A stretch of 64,000 nt of DNA, from contig JAILJR010000010.1 in the NCBI GenBank assembly GCA_024694565.1, positions 1-64,000 of the forward strand, in the 5' to 3' direction. The first letter of the stretch is position 1; every line of letters begins with the position of its first letter. The notes under the pieces are model-generated. The model was not told the DNA's origin and made no database searches. It saw only the letters and a list, made by a program, of their open reading frames with translations. Positions 17,090 through 24,946 of this stretch are shown here, one piece after another. This DNA is from Butyrivibrio sp. (GTDB lineage Bacteria > Bacillota > Clostridia > Lachnospirales > Lachnospiraceae). Position numbers and translations under genes: made by a program.

Positions 17090-17215
17090 TATTTTTCTCC
17101 TCTATAAACGACAGTTTATATCCGACTTGGCCCAATCTGGTTCGTATACCGTATGTGAATAAAATACTTGCACAAGAAGTATTCAGCTCCCAAATATGAT
17201 CCTATACTTAACAGT

Positions 17216-18172
17216 TTAATAGTTTATATTCCAGCTCGATTCCTTGACAATTGGCTTTGCGGGGTAACTCTCGTAGGTCTGCTTGTAATAGCCGCCACCC
17301 TTGGCTGCCTGCATCTCGGTGTCGAAGATGTACCATTTTTTGCCCATTTTAACCTCTGTCCAGGCGTGAGGTGTGGTGCCACCAAGGGCTGACTGAACAG
17401 TTCCGGTGCAGACCCTTGTTTCATAGCCAAGTCCTCTTGCCACATAGGCAAAGGCTGCCGCATAGCCATAACAGTTGCCTGTCTTTGTGCCGAGAGTAGT
17501 GGCTGCATACTCTCTCACCCAGTCTCCGCTTGGAGTATCATAGCTGCGGATATATGAAATGTTCTGTGCAAGATAGTTAAAGACTGACTCCAACTGTTCC
17601 GGCTGGGTCATCATTACGGTAGTGCTATCATCCACCACCTGTGCAGCCAGAAGCATTACACTGGACTTTGGCATGATCACTCTTCCGTCTTCCTCTTTCC
17701 ACTTTACACCTCTGTCTGTATGGATAAAGTGTGCTCCGGGGATGTCTTCTTCAGAAAGGTCGTCTGATGCATGCTCCTCAACCGCTTCTCTAATCTGAGC
17801 CTTGAGCTTTTCCGGAACTCCGTGAAGTGCATTCTCTCCAATGCTGACAACTGTTGACGGTATCACTGCGCTCTTCAGCTTAGGAGGAAAACGAAGAAGC
17901 TCCGTCATGTCCTTGTCATAGAGGCAACCACTGTAAGAAGCATAAAAAGGATTGTCCTTACTTACAGTTATTTCCTGAAGATTGCCAAGCTTTCTGAACG
18001 CACCTGATGTAATATCGATAACATCGCTTCCGACATGTACCTTCGTGATCTTTATGTTGTTTCCAAATGTGGATGAATCAATCGTTGTTATCCGTTCGGC
18101 GGCTTCTGATGAAACTGCTGTGGTGCTGAGGACAAAGAGTGCCAGCATCAAAGCCAATAATCTTTTCATCAT
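17216..18172 (-). CDS. Secreted transglutaminase-like protein with BspA repeats
   Basis: 318 residues with signal peptide MMKRLLALMLALFVLSTTAV, ending SSEAA. Residues about 40-120 resemble a BspA/LRR_5 leucine-rich repeat (SGAFRKLGNLQEITVSKDN, YSGCLYDKDMTELLRFPP, IPSTVVSIGENALHG). The C-terminal half is a transglutaminase/cysteine-protease core with the catalytic triad visible: Cys in GNCYGYAAAFAYVARGLG, His in PHAWTEV and Asp in WYIFDTEM. Such domains act on peptides or cell-wall amines outside the cell, with hydrolytic or cross-linking activity. The gene starts three bases after the previous stop, behind AAGGTG, so the two are coexpressed. Confidence 0.85.
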   Translation of the reverse strand: MMKRLLALMLALFVLSTTAVSSEAAERITTIDSSTFGNNIKITKVHVGSDVIDITSGAFRKLGNLQEITVSKDNPFYASYSGCLYDKDMTELLRFPPKLKSAVIPSTVVSIGENALHGVPEKLKAQIREAVEEHASDDLSEEDIPGAHFIHTDRGVKWKEEDGRVIMPKSSVMLLAAQVVDDSTTVMMTQPEQLESVFNYLAQNISYIRSYDTPSGDWVREYAATTLGTKTGNCYGYAAAFAYVARGLGYETRVCTGTVQSALGGTTPHAWTEVKMGKKWYIFDTEMQAAKGGGYYKQTYESYPAKPIVKESSWNINY

Positions 18173-18175
18173 TTA

Positions 18176-19333
18176 TCAATTCACCTTATTGGACTGATGA
18201 TCCTTGATGATCGGATCCTGACCATCAATCAGCTGTGGTACAGGAGATATGATGTCAATCTCACCCGCATATTTGTAATAGCTCTGCGCATCCTTCTTTT
18301 TGCCGCCCTGATTGGGATGCTTGCCATAGCCTGCCTGCTCTGAGATCGCATCAGCATATGCCTCATGATTGTCACATACAATCTGACACCACTGATCATC
18401 CCACTGGTTTGCATTTACATGAACCCACTTGAGAGGTGCGTATTCCTTGCTCTTGCTGCTGGTACTGCTCTTGGAGCTGCTTGAGCTGGAACTGCTGGAG
18501 CTTTTGGTGCTCTTGCCGCTTGCTGCTGCCTTTGCTGCCTTCTCGGCCTCTTTGGCAGCCTTCTCAGCCGCTTTTTTGGCCTCCTCGGCGCGAAGCTCTT
18601 CATTGTACTTCTGGCAGAGCTGGTCGAGATAATCAAGGACAAGTCCGAGAGCCCTTGTTGCTCCGGCACTTGAGTACTGGTGTCCTATAAAAACACCGTA
18701 TGCAGTTCTGTAAATCGTGCCCTCGGTTGTAAAGGTTCCAAGCTCACAGTATGCGTGAACAATTCCGGTTGCGTAGGCAACCATCTCAATCTGGGTGCCC
18801 TTACCCTTGGATCTTACCTGCGTAAAGACATGCTCAGCTATCTGCTTGGCAATACTCCTTGCCTGATCCTCCTGGTTTCTCGTCATCCCGCCATTGGAGT
18901 GAATCTCTCCGGGAATAACTATCATGCCGTCCTTCTTGTCTGAGGTCTTCTGATAGGAAGGAACAACATACTCATAGCTGCTGCTCCCAAGTCTTGCATT
19001 TCTTACAACAAGCTTGTTGCAGACGCGCTTTTCTTTTTTCCCAAATACGGCCCAGTGCTCCACGAGCTTTTCCGGGTCTGCGCCAAAGGCTTCACGAAGG
19101 TCTGCATAATTCAGATAGTAATACACAGCGTTGTAGCCATCCTGTGCGCCGTAATCAACGCCCTTGTACTTGGTTGTTCCCTTCCTTAGCGTCTCATAGG
19201 CATCCTCTGCTATCTCTACGCTTTCAACATAGGCCGCTTCTGCCACATGCGCACACGCAGGAGAAAAGGCAAGCATACCCGCCATTGAAATACAGGCCAT
19301 GGCTCTTGTCATTCGCACAAAAGACTTCTTCAT
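18176..19333 (-). CDS. Secreted protein with YNAVYYY-type wall-associated motif
   Basis: 385 residues with signal peptide (ACISMAGMLAFSPACAHVAEA). Near residues 60-100 is a motif, VDYGAQDGYNAVYYYLNYAD then LREAFGADPEKLVEHWAVFG, of a kind often found in exported Firmicutes proteins. A globular region of unknown fold follows (about 110-235). Then come an Ala/Lys/Glu-rich helix (KKAAEKAAKEAEKAAKAA), a poly-Ser/Lys linker and a C-terminal domain with NQWDDQWCQIVCDN. GAGGGGGTG lies before the ATG. It is the first gene of the group that includes the transglutaminase-like protein and may be a wall partner or substrate. No function can be assigned. Confidence 0.65.
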   Translation of the reverse strand: MKKSFVRMTRAMACISMAGMLAFSPACAHVAEAAYVESVEIAEDAYETLRKGTTKYKGVDYGAQDGYNAVYYYLNYADLREAFGADPEKLVEHWAVFGKKEKRVCNKLVVRNARLGSSSYEYVVPSYQKTSDKKDGMIVIPGEIHSNGGMTRNQEDQARSIAKQIAEHVFTQVRSKGKGTQIEMVAYATGIVHAYCELGTFTTEGTIYRTAYGVFIGHQYSSAGATRALGLVLDYLDQLCQKYNEELRAEEAKKAAEKAAKEAEKAAKAAASGKSTKSSSSSSSSSSKSSTSSKSKEYAPLKWVHVNANQWDDQWCQIVCDNHEAYADAISEQAGYGKHPNQGGKKKDAQSYYKYAGEIDIISPVPQLIDGQDPIIKDHQSNKVN

Positions 19334-19429
19334 CTGTATTGCACCCCCTCACACGAAACCTGTTATATATATTATCGACCATTTTCTTACATTTTTTAAT
19401 AGAAAATGCAAAAAAAATTTAGATTTTTT

Positions 19430-20809
19430 TTATAAAATTTTCATAGCATCAGCGACAGAGGAAACCCCGATTATCTCCAGATCACTGACCGATGTCCTTA
19501 TTTTTTTCTCGAGAGCCTTGGGAACTATCAGGGTCTTGAAGCCCAGCTTTTTTGCCTCCATGGCCCTGGCTTCACCGAGGCTTACGGACCTGACTTCTCC
19601 CGACAGCCCCACTTCGCCAAAGGCACAGACATCATCAGCTATCGGTTTATTCTTGAAGCTTGATATGAGCGCAAGACAGATTCCAAGATCAAGACTTGGC
19701 TCTGCTATCCTCATGCCTCCGGCGAGATTCACGTAAGCGTCATACTCTCCCATCTGCAGCCCGACTCTCTTTTCCAGGACTGCCGCAAGTAGATTTACAC
19801 GGTTGAAATCTGTACCGTTAGCCTGTCTCCTCGGAAAGCCGAAATTGGTCCTGCACACCAGCGCCTGAACCTCGATCAGGATTGGGCGTGTACCCTCGAT
19901 TGAACATGTCACCACTGAACCGCTGGCGTTTTCAGGCCTTCCCTCAAGCATGTATTCGGATGGATTAGTCACCTCCACAAGACCCTTATCCTGCATTTCA
20001 AAAACCCCGATCTCGTTGGTTGATCCGAACCTGTTTTTGACTGCACGCAGGACTCTGTAGGATGCATGTCTGTCACCCTCAAAATAAAGAACTGTGTCCA
20101 CCATATGCTCAAGGACCCTTGGGCCTGCTACCTGTCCCTCCTTGGTCACGTGCCCGACGATAAATATGGAAATGTTCATGCTCTTGGCAATCCGCAAAAG
20201 AACCGATGTCGATTCCCTGACCTGTGACACGCTGCCCGGAGCAGATGACACATTCTCGTTGTACATTGTCTGGATCGAATCAATAACAACAACCTCAGGC
20301 TTCATGCCTGTGATGGCATCCTCTATGTCGGAGAGGTTGGTCTCACACATGAACTTAAGGCTGTCTTTAAAGGTTCCAAGTCTGTTCGCCCTAAGCTTTA
20401 TCTGCTGCAGCGATTCCTCACCCGAAATATAGAGGACAGACCTGGTATCTGCTGAAAGATTCCCTGCCACCTGCAAAAGAATGGTTGATTTTCCTATGCC
20501 GGGATCACCGCCCACAAGTATAAGGGAGCCCTTTACCAGTCCCCCTCCAAGCACTCTGTTCAGCTCTCCGATATGCGTGTCATATCTCTCCTCTTCATTC
20601 ATCACGATTTCAGAAAGCGTTTTGGGAGGCACATAGGTTCCTGAATTCCTGCTCCCTGTTGGCAGCCCTTTGACCTGCTGTGTTTTGGGCTTTGCCGCCT
20701 CTTCGACAAATGTATTCCATTCCCTGCATCCCGGGCACTGCCCCATCCACTTTGAAGATTCATAGCCGCAGCTCTGACAAAAGAAAACCGATTTAATTTT
20801 AGTCGCCAT
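19430..20809 (-). CDS. radA: DNA repair protein RadA
   Basis: About 459 residues with the full RadA/Sms layout: an N-terminal four-cysteine zinc finger (CQSCGYESSKWMGQCPGC), an AAA/RecA-like core with Walker A GGDPGIGKST and the RadA-specific KNRFGSTNEIGVFEM, and a C-terminal Lon-like domain (DLGICLALISSFKNKPI and GEVGLSGEVRSV). RadA promotes branch migration at D-loops in recombinational repair. The ATG at 20809 is chosen: GTGGGG lies seven bases upstream, and the longer frame would start inside that site. Length and motifs are normal. Confidence 0.97.
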   Translation of the reverse strand: MATKIKSVFFCQSCGYESSKWMGQCPGCREWNTFVEEAAKPKTQQVKGLPTGSRNSGTYVPPKTLSEIVMNEEERYDTHIGELNRVLGGGLVKGSLILVGGDPGIGKSTILLQVAGNLSADTRSVLYISGEESLQQIKLRANRLGTFKDSLKFMCETNLSDIEDAITGMKPEVVVIDSIQTMYNENVSSAPGSVSQVRESTSVLLRIAKSMNISIFIVGHVTKEGQVAGPRVLEHMVDTVLYFEGDRHASYRVLRAVKNRFGSTNEIGVFEMQDKGLVEVTNPSEYMLEGRPENASGSVVTCSIEGTRPILIEVQALVCRTNFGFPRRQANGTDFNRVNLLAAVLEKRVGLQMGEYDAYVNLAGGMRIAEPSLDLGICLALISSFKNKPIADDVCAFGEVGLSGEVRSVSLGEARAMEAKKLGFKTLIVPKALEKKIRTSVSDLEIIGVSSVADAMKIL

Positions 20810-20833
20810 ATTTTTCCCCACACTTGAATTTTT

Positions 20834-20862
20834 GAGCAGGCCGGCGAAAGCTCAGCCGGCTC
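20834..20862. other. GC-rich hairpin upstream of radA
   Basis: GAGC...GCCGGC and GCCGGC...CTC pair across a short loop (GAAAGCTCA). Read on the minus strand it is followed by CAAAAATTC. It could end readthrough from the gene at 20921 or be a remnant repeat. It is short and only modestly terminator-like. Confidence 0.4.
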
Positions 20863-20876
20863 ATAACATAAATTAT

Positions 20877-20910
20877 GGGCTGTAAAAATGAAAGCTCATC
20901 TTTACAGCCC
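20877..20910 (-). terminator. Hairpin after the 20921 gene
   Basis: GGGCTGTAAA and TTTACAGCCC are perfect 10-base arms just beyond the stop of the gene at 20921. The following minus-strand sequence is AT-rich but lacks a strong T run, so termination may be partial. Confidence 0.6.
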
Positions 20911-20920
20911 GCATGCAGCT

Positions 20921-21331
20921 TTATCTCTCAACTACTACCCTGGTCGGTTTGTCTCCGGAAAGTTCAACGCTCAGGTTAAGCTTGCCTCCAAGGTTTGTTG
21001 TCATCTTGCCAACACTGGTGCCATTGACAAGAATCTGATATTCGGTATTTTCCAATAGTCCCAGAGTGATCTGGGCATCATTGTCTCCCTCTACTTTAAA
21101 CTCAACTCCGTTTTCAGTCTCTACAAACTCAGTTACAGCCGTTCCGGGAACAGACTCATAAACGAAATTCTCGTTGCACTCAAGCTTGGTGATATCCTTG
21201 TAGGTCTTAACCTTGAAGATATTTCCATTGTGCTTGAAGTTCTCCAGTTTTTTCTTTTCCGGAAGCTTGTAATTACCAAAGCTGATGCTCCCATCGCTCT
21301 CAGCTCTGATCAACTGTTCTACGACAGCCAT
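20921..21331 (-). CDS. Conserved beta-rich protein, uncharacterised
   Basis: 136 residues beginning MAVVEQLIRAESDGSISFGN, with a middle segment YESVPGTAVTEF and a late GKMTTNLGGKLNLSVEL. As far as I can recall, proteins with this start and pattern are widespread in Lachnospiraceae and are sometimes labelled endosialidase-like. I see no catalytic motif that would justify an enzyme name. It is probably soluble and cytoplasmic, with no signal peptide or membrane helix. It has its own AGGAGG site and sits between radA and clpC. The function is unknown. Confidence 0.7.
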   Translation of the reverse strand: MAVVEQLIRAESDGSISFGNYKLPEKKKLENFKHNGNIFKVKTYKDITKLECNENFVYESVPGTAVTEFVETENGVEFKVEGDNDAQITLGLLENTEYQILVNGTSVGKMTTNLGGKLNLSVELSGDKPTRVVVER

Positions 21332-21570
21332 AATTTTCCTCCTACTATAAACGGCAGCTTAAATCTGACATACACCGACCCGGAGCAGCTGACCGCAGCG
21401 CCTTAAACGGCAACCGGCTCCTGCTTGTATTCAAATTGCGCTAAACAAGTAATTGACTACAAATTAATTATATCCCACAGCACTACAATTTGATATTAAA
21501 AATTTCTAATTTTTCGGCCAATCCGATTGCAGATGTTCAGTTTTATGCCCGGACAATTGAAATGCACAGA
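21332..21570. other. Intergenic region, possible promoter for 20921 gene
   Basis: Non-coding. TATAAT on the minus strand (21467-21472) could be a -10 box for the downstream gene, but no matching -35 was found. No clear clpC terminator hairpin is seen. Confidence 0.3.
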
Positions 21571-24159
21571 TCACTCCTTATTTTCATCGGAAGCTTCAAT
21601 GTCTTTCTTTGAAGTCCTTGGTTTTTTGGTTGTGACTGCGCTCTTGGTCTTTGAAGCTTTGGTTGGCTTTACGGTCTTAACCTGGACCTTTTTCACCGAG
21701 GCATCTTTACCATCCTTGCCAAGAAAAACAATCCTGTCATCCTTAAGGGATACGGTAACATCCATACCGGCCTTTATATTGCCCTTCAGAAGCTCCTCTG
21801 CCATGGCATCCTCAATCGTTGACTGGATAGCCCTCTTTAGCGGCCTTGCTCCCATCTTGGCATCCGAATGCTTGTCCACAAGGTACTTCTTCACCGCAGG
21901 TGAAATTGTGAGATTGATGTTCATCTGCGACTTGCATCTCTTCGAGAGATTCTGGGAAAGAAGTGTTACAATGTCCATCATCTCCTCAGGTGTCAGTGTG
22001 TGGAATACCATTATCTCATCTATACGGTTGATGAATTCTGGTTTAAAGAGCTTTTTCACCTCTTCCATTACGCCAGACTTCATGTCCTCGTAGTCCTTCT
22101 TTTCATCGCTGCCGGCGCCAAAGCCAAGCTTCTTGGGATCAACTATTCTCTGTGCTCCCACGTTGGAGGTCATAATGAGGATCGTGTTCTTGAAGCTGAC
22201 CTTCCTGCCCTTGGCATCTGTTATGTGGCCGTCATCGAGCACCTGCAAAAGAACATTGAATATATCGGGATGAGCCTTCTCAATCTCATCAAACAGAATT
22301 ACCGAATAGGGATGGCGTCTTACCTTTTCGGAGAGCTGGCCGCCCTCGTCATAGCCTACATATCCGGGCGGAGAGCCTATCATCTTGGAGACCGAATGGC
22401 CTTCCATATACTCGGACATATCAACTCTGATGAGTGCATTCTCATCGCCGAACATTGCCTCTGCCAGAGCCTTTGACAGCTCGGTCTTGCCCACACCTGT
22501 AGGCCCAAGGAAAAGAAATGAACCTATGGGTCTGTTTGGATCCTGAAGGCCGACCCTTCCTCTCCTGATAGCCTTGGAAACAGCCTTTACAGCGTCCTCC
22601 TGACCGATAACCCTCTTGTGAAGCACTGACTCAAGCTTAAGAAGCTTCTCAGACTCCTTCTCCGCTATCTTCTTTACGGGGATTCTGGTCCACTCAGCCA
22701 CTACCTCTGCAATGTCGTTCTCATCAACTATGAAACCGGTTGAGATATTTTTCTTCTTATCAGAGGCCTTTGTCTTGGTGAGTCTGGCCATAAGCTCGTT
22801 CTGTTTCTTGTTGAGTTCTCCTGCAGTCTGGAAATCTGATGCCTTTAGCGCAGCCTCAATCTGAAGGTCAAGACTTTGGATCTCATCCTCCATCTCTTTC
22901 ACCTTGGAAGAAACTCCCATTGTGCGCAGCCTCACCGCTGAAGCCGCCTCATCTATCAGGTCAATGGCCTTGTCCGGAAGGTTCCTGTCATTAATATATC
23001 TCTCGGAGAGATCAACTGCAGCCTTGATGGCTTCTTCCGTGATCTCAACCTTGTGGTGAGCTTCGTACTGCCCAACAATGCCCTTGAGGATCTCAACAGC
23101 CTCCTCTTTTGTAGGCTCATCTACATTTACCGGCTGGAAACGCCTCTCGAGAGCAGCATCCTTCTCTACATACTTGCGGTACTCGGTGATGGTGGTGGCA
23201 CCTATCATCTGAATCTCACCTCTTGCAAGAGAGGGCTTCAGAATGTTGGATGCATCAATTGCTCCCTCAGCACCACCGGCGCCGATGAGGGTGTGCATCT
23301 CATCTACAAAAAGAATAATATTGCCATCATCTGCCACTTCCTTGATGACCTTCTTTATCCTCTCCTCAAATTCTCCTCTGTACTTGGAGCCTGCGATCAT
23401 GCCTGAGAGGTCAAGAGTTACCAGGCGCTTGTTCTGCACTGTCATCGGAACATCGCCTGAAGCAATCCTCTGAGCAAGCCCCTCCACAACAGCGGTCTTG
23501 CCGACACCCGGCTCACCTATAAGGCAGGGATTATTCTTGGTCCTCCTTGAAAGGATCTGAATTACACGCTTGATCTCTCTCTGTCTTCCGATGACAGGAT
23601 CAAGCTTATTTTCCATTGCAAGAGCTGTCAGGTCTCTGCTGTACTGCGCGAGCATTGATGCCTTTTTGCCGGACTTGCCTGACTGCTGCTTCCTGCCAAG
23701 GTCCTCTTTTACTATTGCAGGGTCCTCGCCCATTGCCACAAGAGTCTCAGCATAAATCTTCTGTGCCGATACATTCATCGCTCCGAGAAGCCTTGCTGCA
23801 ACATTCTCGCTCTCCTTGATTATTGCAAGCAGAAGATGCTCTGTGCCGGTCTTGTCAGCGTGAAATCGCTCTGCGAGCTTGTGCGCCTCCTCCAGAACCT
23901 TCTCCGCTCTTGGAGAAAAGCCGTCCTTATCAAGAGTCTGGACACGGCTGTCAGGGACGATGAGATCTCTTATCATCTCCATCATGCGGTTCTCATCAAC
24001 ACCGTTGTCAATGAGGATCCTTGATGCAACACAGCCATCCTCAAGTATAAGCCCCATGAGGATATGCTCTGTCCCTATGTAATTGGTCTTTAGGCTTCGT
24101 GCTGTCTTGCGTGCAAGCCTTAGCACATCACTGGCCATAACTGTGAATTTGGAATTCAT
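21571..24159 (-). CDS. clpC: Clp protease ATPase ClpC
   Basis: 862 residues with the whole ClpC architecture. An N-terminal Clp_N double repeat covers residues 1-145. The first AAA domain has GEPGVGKT and IILFVDEMHTLIGAGGAEGA. A coiled-coil/UVR linker (SLDLQIEAALKASDFQTAGE) separates it from the second AAA domain, with GPTGVGKTELSKALAEAMFG and SVILFDEIEKAHPDIFNVLL, and a C-terminal ClpB-D2-small domain ends the fold. A basic/acidic tail of about 45 residues follows. ClpC unfolds proteins for ClpP. It follows a GntR regulator gene by 21 bases; the ctsR-mcsA-mcsB genes usual upstream of clpC in Firmicutes are absent here. Confidence 0.96.
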   Translation of the reverse strand: MNSKFTVMASDVLRLARKTARSLKTNYIGTEHILMGLILEDGCVASRILIDNGVDENRMMEMIRDLIVPDSRVQTLDKDGFSPRAEKVLEEAHKLAERFHADKTGTEHLLLAIIKESENVAARLLGAMNVSAQKIYAETLVAMGEDPAIVKEDLGRKQQSGKSGKKASMLAQYSRDLTALAMENKLDPVIGRQREIKRVIQILSRRTKNNPCLIGEPGVGKTAVVEGLAQRIASGDVPMTVQNKRLVTLDLSGMIAGSKYRGEFEERIKKVIKEVADDGNIILFVDEMHTLIGAGGAEGAIDASNILKPSLARGEIQMIGATTITEYRKYVEKDAALERRFQPVNVDEPTKEEAVEILKGIVGQYEAHHKVEITEEAIKAAVDLSERYINDRNLPDKAIDLIDEAASAVRLRTMGVSSKVKEMEDEIQSLDLQIEAALKASDFQTAGELNKKQNELMARLTKTKASDKKKNISTGFIVDENDIAEVVAEWTRIPVKKIAEKESEKLLKLESVLHKRVIGQEDAVKAVSKAIRRGRVGLQDPNRPIGSFLFLGPTGVGKTELSKALAEAMFGDENALIRVDMSEYMEGHSVSKMIGSPPGYVGYDEGGQLSEKVRRHPYSVILFDEIEKAHPDIFNVLLQVLDDGHITDAKGRKVSFKNTILIMTSNVGAQRIVDPKKLGFGAGSDEKKDYEDMKSGVMEEVKKLFKPEFINRIDEIMVFHTLTPEEMMDIVTLLSQNLSKRCKSQMNINLTISPAVKKYLVDKHSDAKMGARPLKRAIQSTIEDAMAEELLKGNIKAGMDVTVSLKDDRIVFLGKDGKDASVKKVQVKTVKPTKASKTKSAVTTKKPRTSKKDIEASDENKE

Positions 24160-24180
24160 GGCTTAGTTTTCCTTTCATGA

Positions 24181-24567
24181 TCATAAACTGCGGGTATTAG
24201 CCTCGTAATTGTCATATAACTGGTCAACAAGGGAATGAATATCTTCTCTGCCAATCCCCTTGCACAAGGCTCTCGCAAGGACTACTGCAAGCTCGCTCCT
24301 GGCCTCTTTGAGGGCCTTGAGCCTGTTGATATCTATCGCAATAACAGCGCCCCGCCTTCTGTCTATTTTGACAAAGCCTTCCTGTTGAAGGATGGAATAG
24401 GCCTTGTTCACTGTGTGCATATTGATCCCAATGGTCTCAGCAAGCTGTCTCACGCTGGGAAGCTGTTCGCCCTCCCTGAACTGAGACGTTGCTATGCCCA
24501 ATATGATCTGATTGCACAGCTGCACATAGATGGCTTCATCACTGTTAAAATCAATCTCAATGATCAT
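24181..24567 (-). CDS. GntR-family repressor (short, YtrA-like)
   Basis: About 128 residues. An N-terminal winged helix-turn-helix is clear: IYVQLCNQIILGIATSQFRE, LPSVRQLAETIGINMHTVNK, AYSILQQEGFVKIDRRRGAV. A short C-terminal helical part without an effector domain places it in the small YtrA-type branch. The ATG at 24567 follows AGGAGG by about ten bases; the longer frame starts within the promoter. It is cotranscribed with clpC. A good promoter with overlapping symmetric half-sites (GTAT/ATAC) lies just upstream, so autoregulation and control of clpC are plausible. That control is inference. Confidence 0.88.
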   Translation of the reverse strand: MIIEIDFNSDEAIYVQLCNQIILGIATSQFREGEQLPSVRQLAETIGINMHTVNKAYSILQQEGFVKIDRRRGAVIAIDINRLKALKEARSELAVVLARALCKGIGREDIHSLVDQLYDNYEANTRSL

Positions 24568-24597
24568 ATGTTGACGCCTCCTTTCTGTGATACGTTT

Positions 24598-24626
24598 AGT
24601 ATAACACATGATACAGATGTTGACAA
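24598..24626 (-). promoter_or_regulatory. Promoter of GntR-clpC operon with possible operator
   Basis: On the minus strand TTGTCA (-35) and TATACT (-10) are 17 bases apart, with TGT before the -10. GTATCA appears between the boxes and again just after them, and AGTAT/ATAC arms overlap the -10. This is a good place for the GntR protein to bind. Confidence 0.8.
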
Positions 24627-24648
24627 CTGGGGAGTAAGGGGGGACGAT

Positions 24649-24851
24649 TGATACAATTCAGTGGTCAGCCGGGCCGGGACAGGCCGCCGCGATGTATGGC
24701 TGCCCGGGGGACGCTCTCGCTCAGTGAAAAACGTAGCGGTACTAAGCGACCAAAATACGGTCGCTAAGTGCCGACGTTTTTCAATGCCCTCCGGCTCAGC
24801 CATACATTCGCTCTGGCCTGTCCCGGCCCGGCTGACCACTGAATTGTATCA
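24649..24851 (-). repeat. Palindromic element B (203 bp)
   Basis: The outer arms are perfect over 37 bases (24649-24685 and 24815-24851, starting TGATACAATTCAGTGGTCAG). Inner arms ATGTATGGCTG/CAGCCATACAT and TGAAAAACGT/ACGTTTTTCA also pair. The core at 24737-24773 is in reverse orientation, with stem GCGACC and loop GTATTTT when read on the minus strand. It lies between the SH3-protein terminator and the GntR-clpC promoter. The arm sequences differ entirely from element A. Confidence 0.92.
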
Positions 24852-24867
24852 GAATGTTCCACAGATA

Positions 24868-24902
24868 AAAGAAGCAGAGCTATTTCTTAGCTCTGCTTCT
24901 TT
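24868..24902 (-). terminator. Terminator after SH3-domain gene
   Basis: AAAGAAGCAGAGCTA pairs perfectly with TAGCTCTGCTTCTTT (15 bp, 5-base loop), followed on the minus strand by a T-rich tract. It closes the purE-to-SH3 gene series. Confidence 0.92.
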
Positions 24903-24946
24903 ACTTTAATATTTACTATCCATCTTTAGTATTTAGCTTCAGAGGA

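Noticed and set aside
22000-22476. Plus-strand frame of 158 codons opposite clpC
   Set aside because: It lies fully within the conserved clpC coding sequence in antisense and its product resembles nothing.
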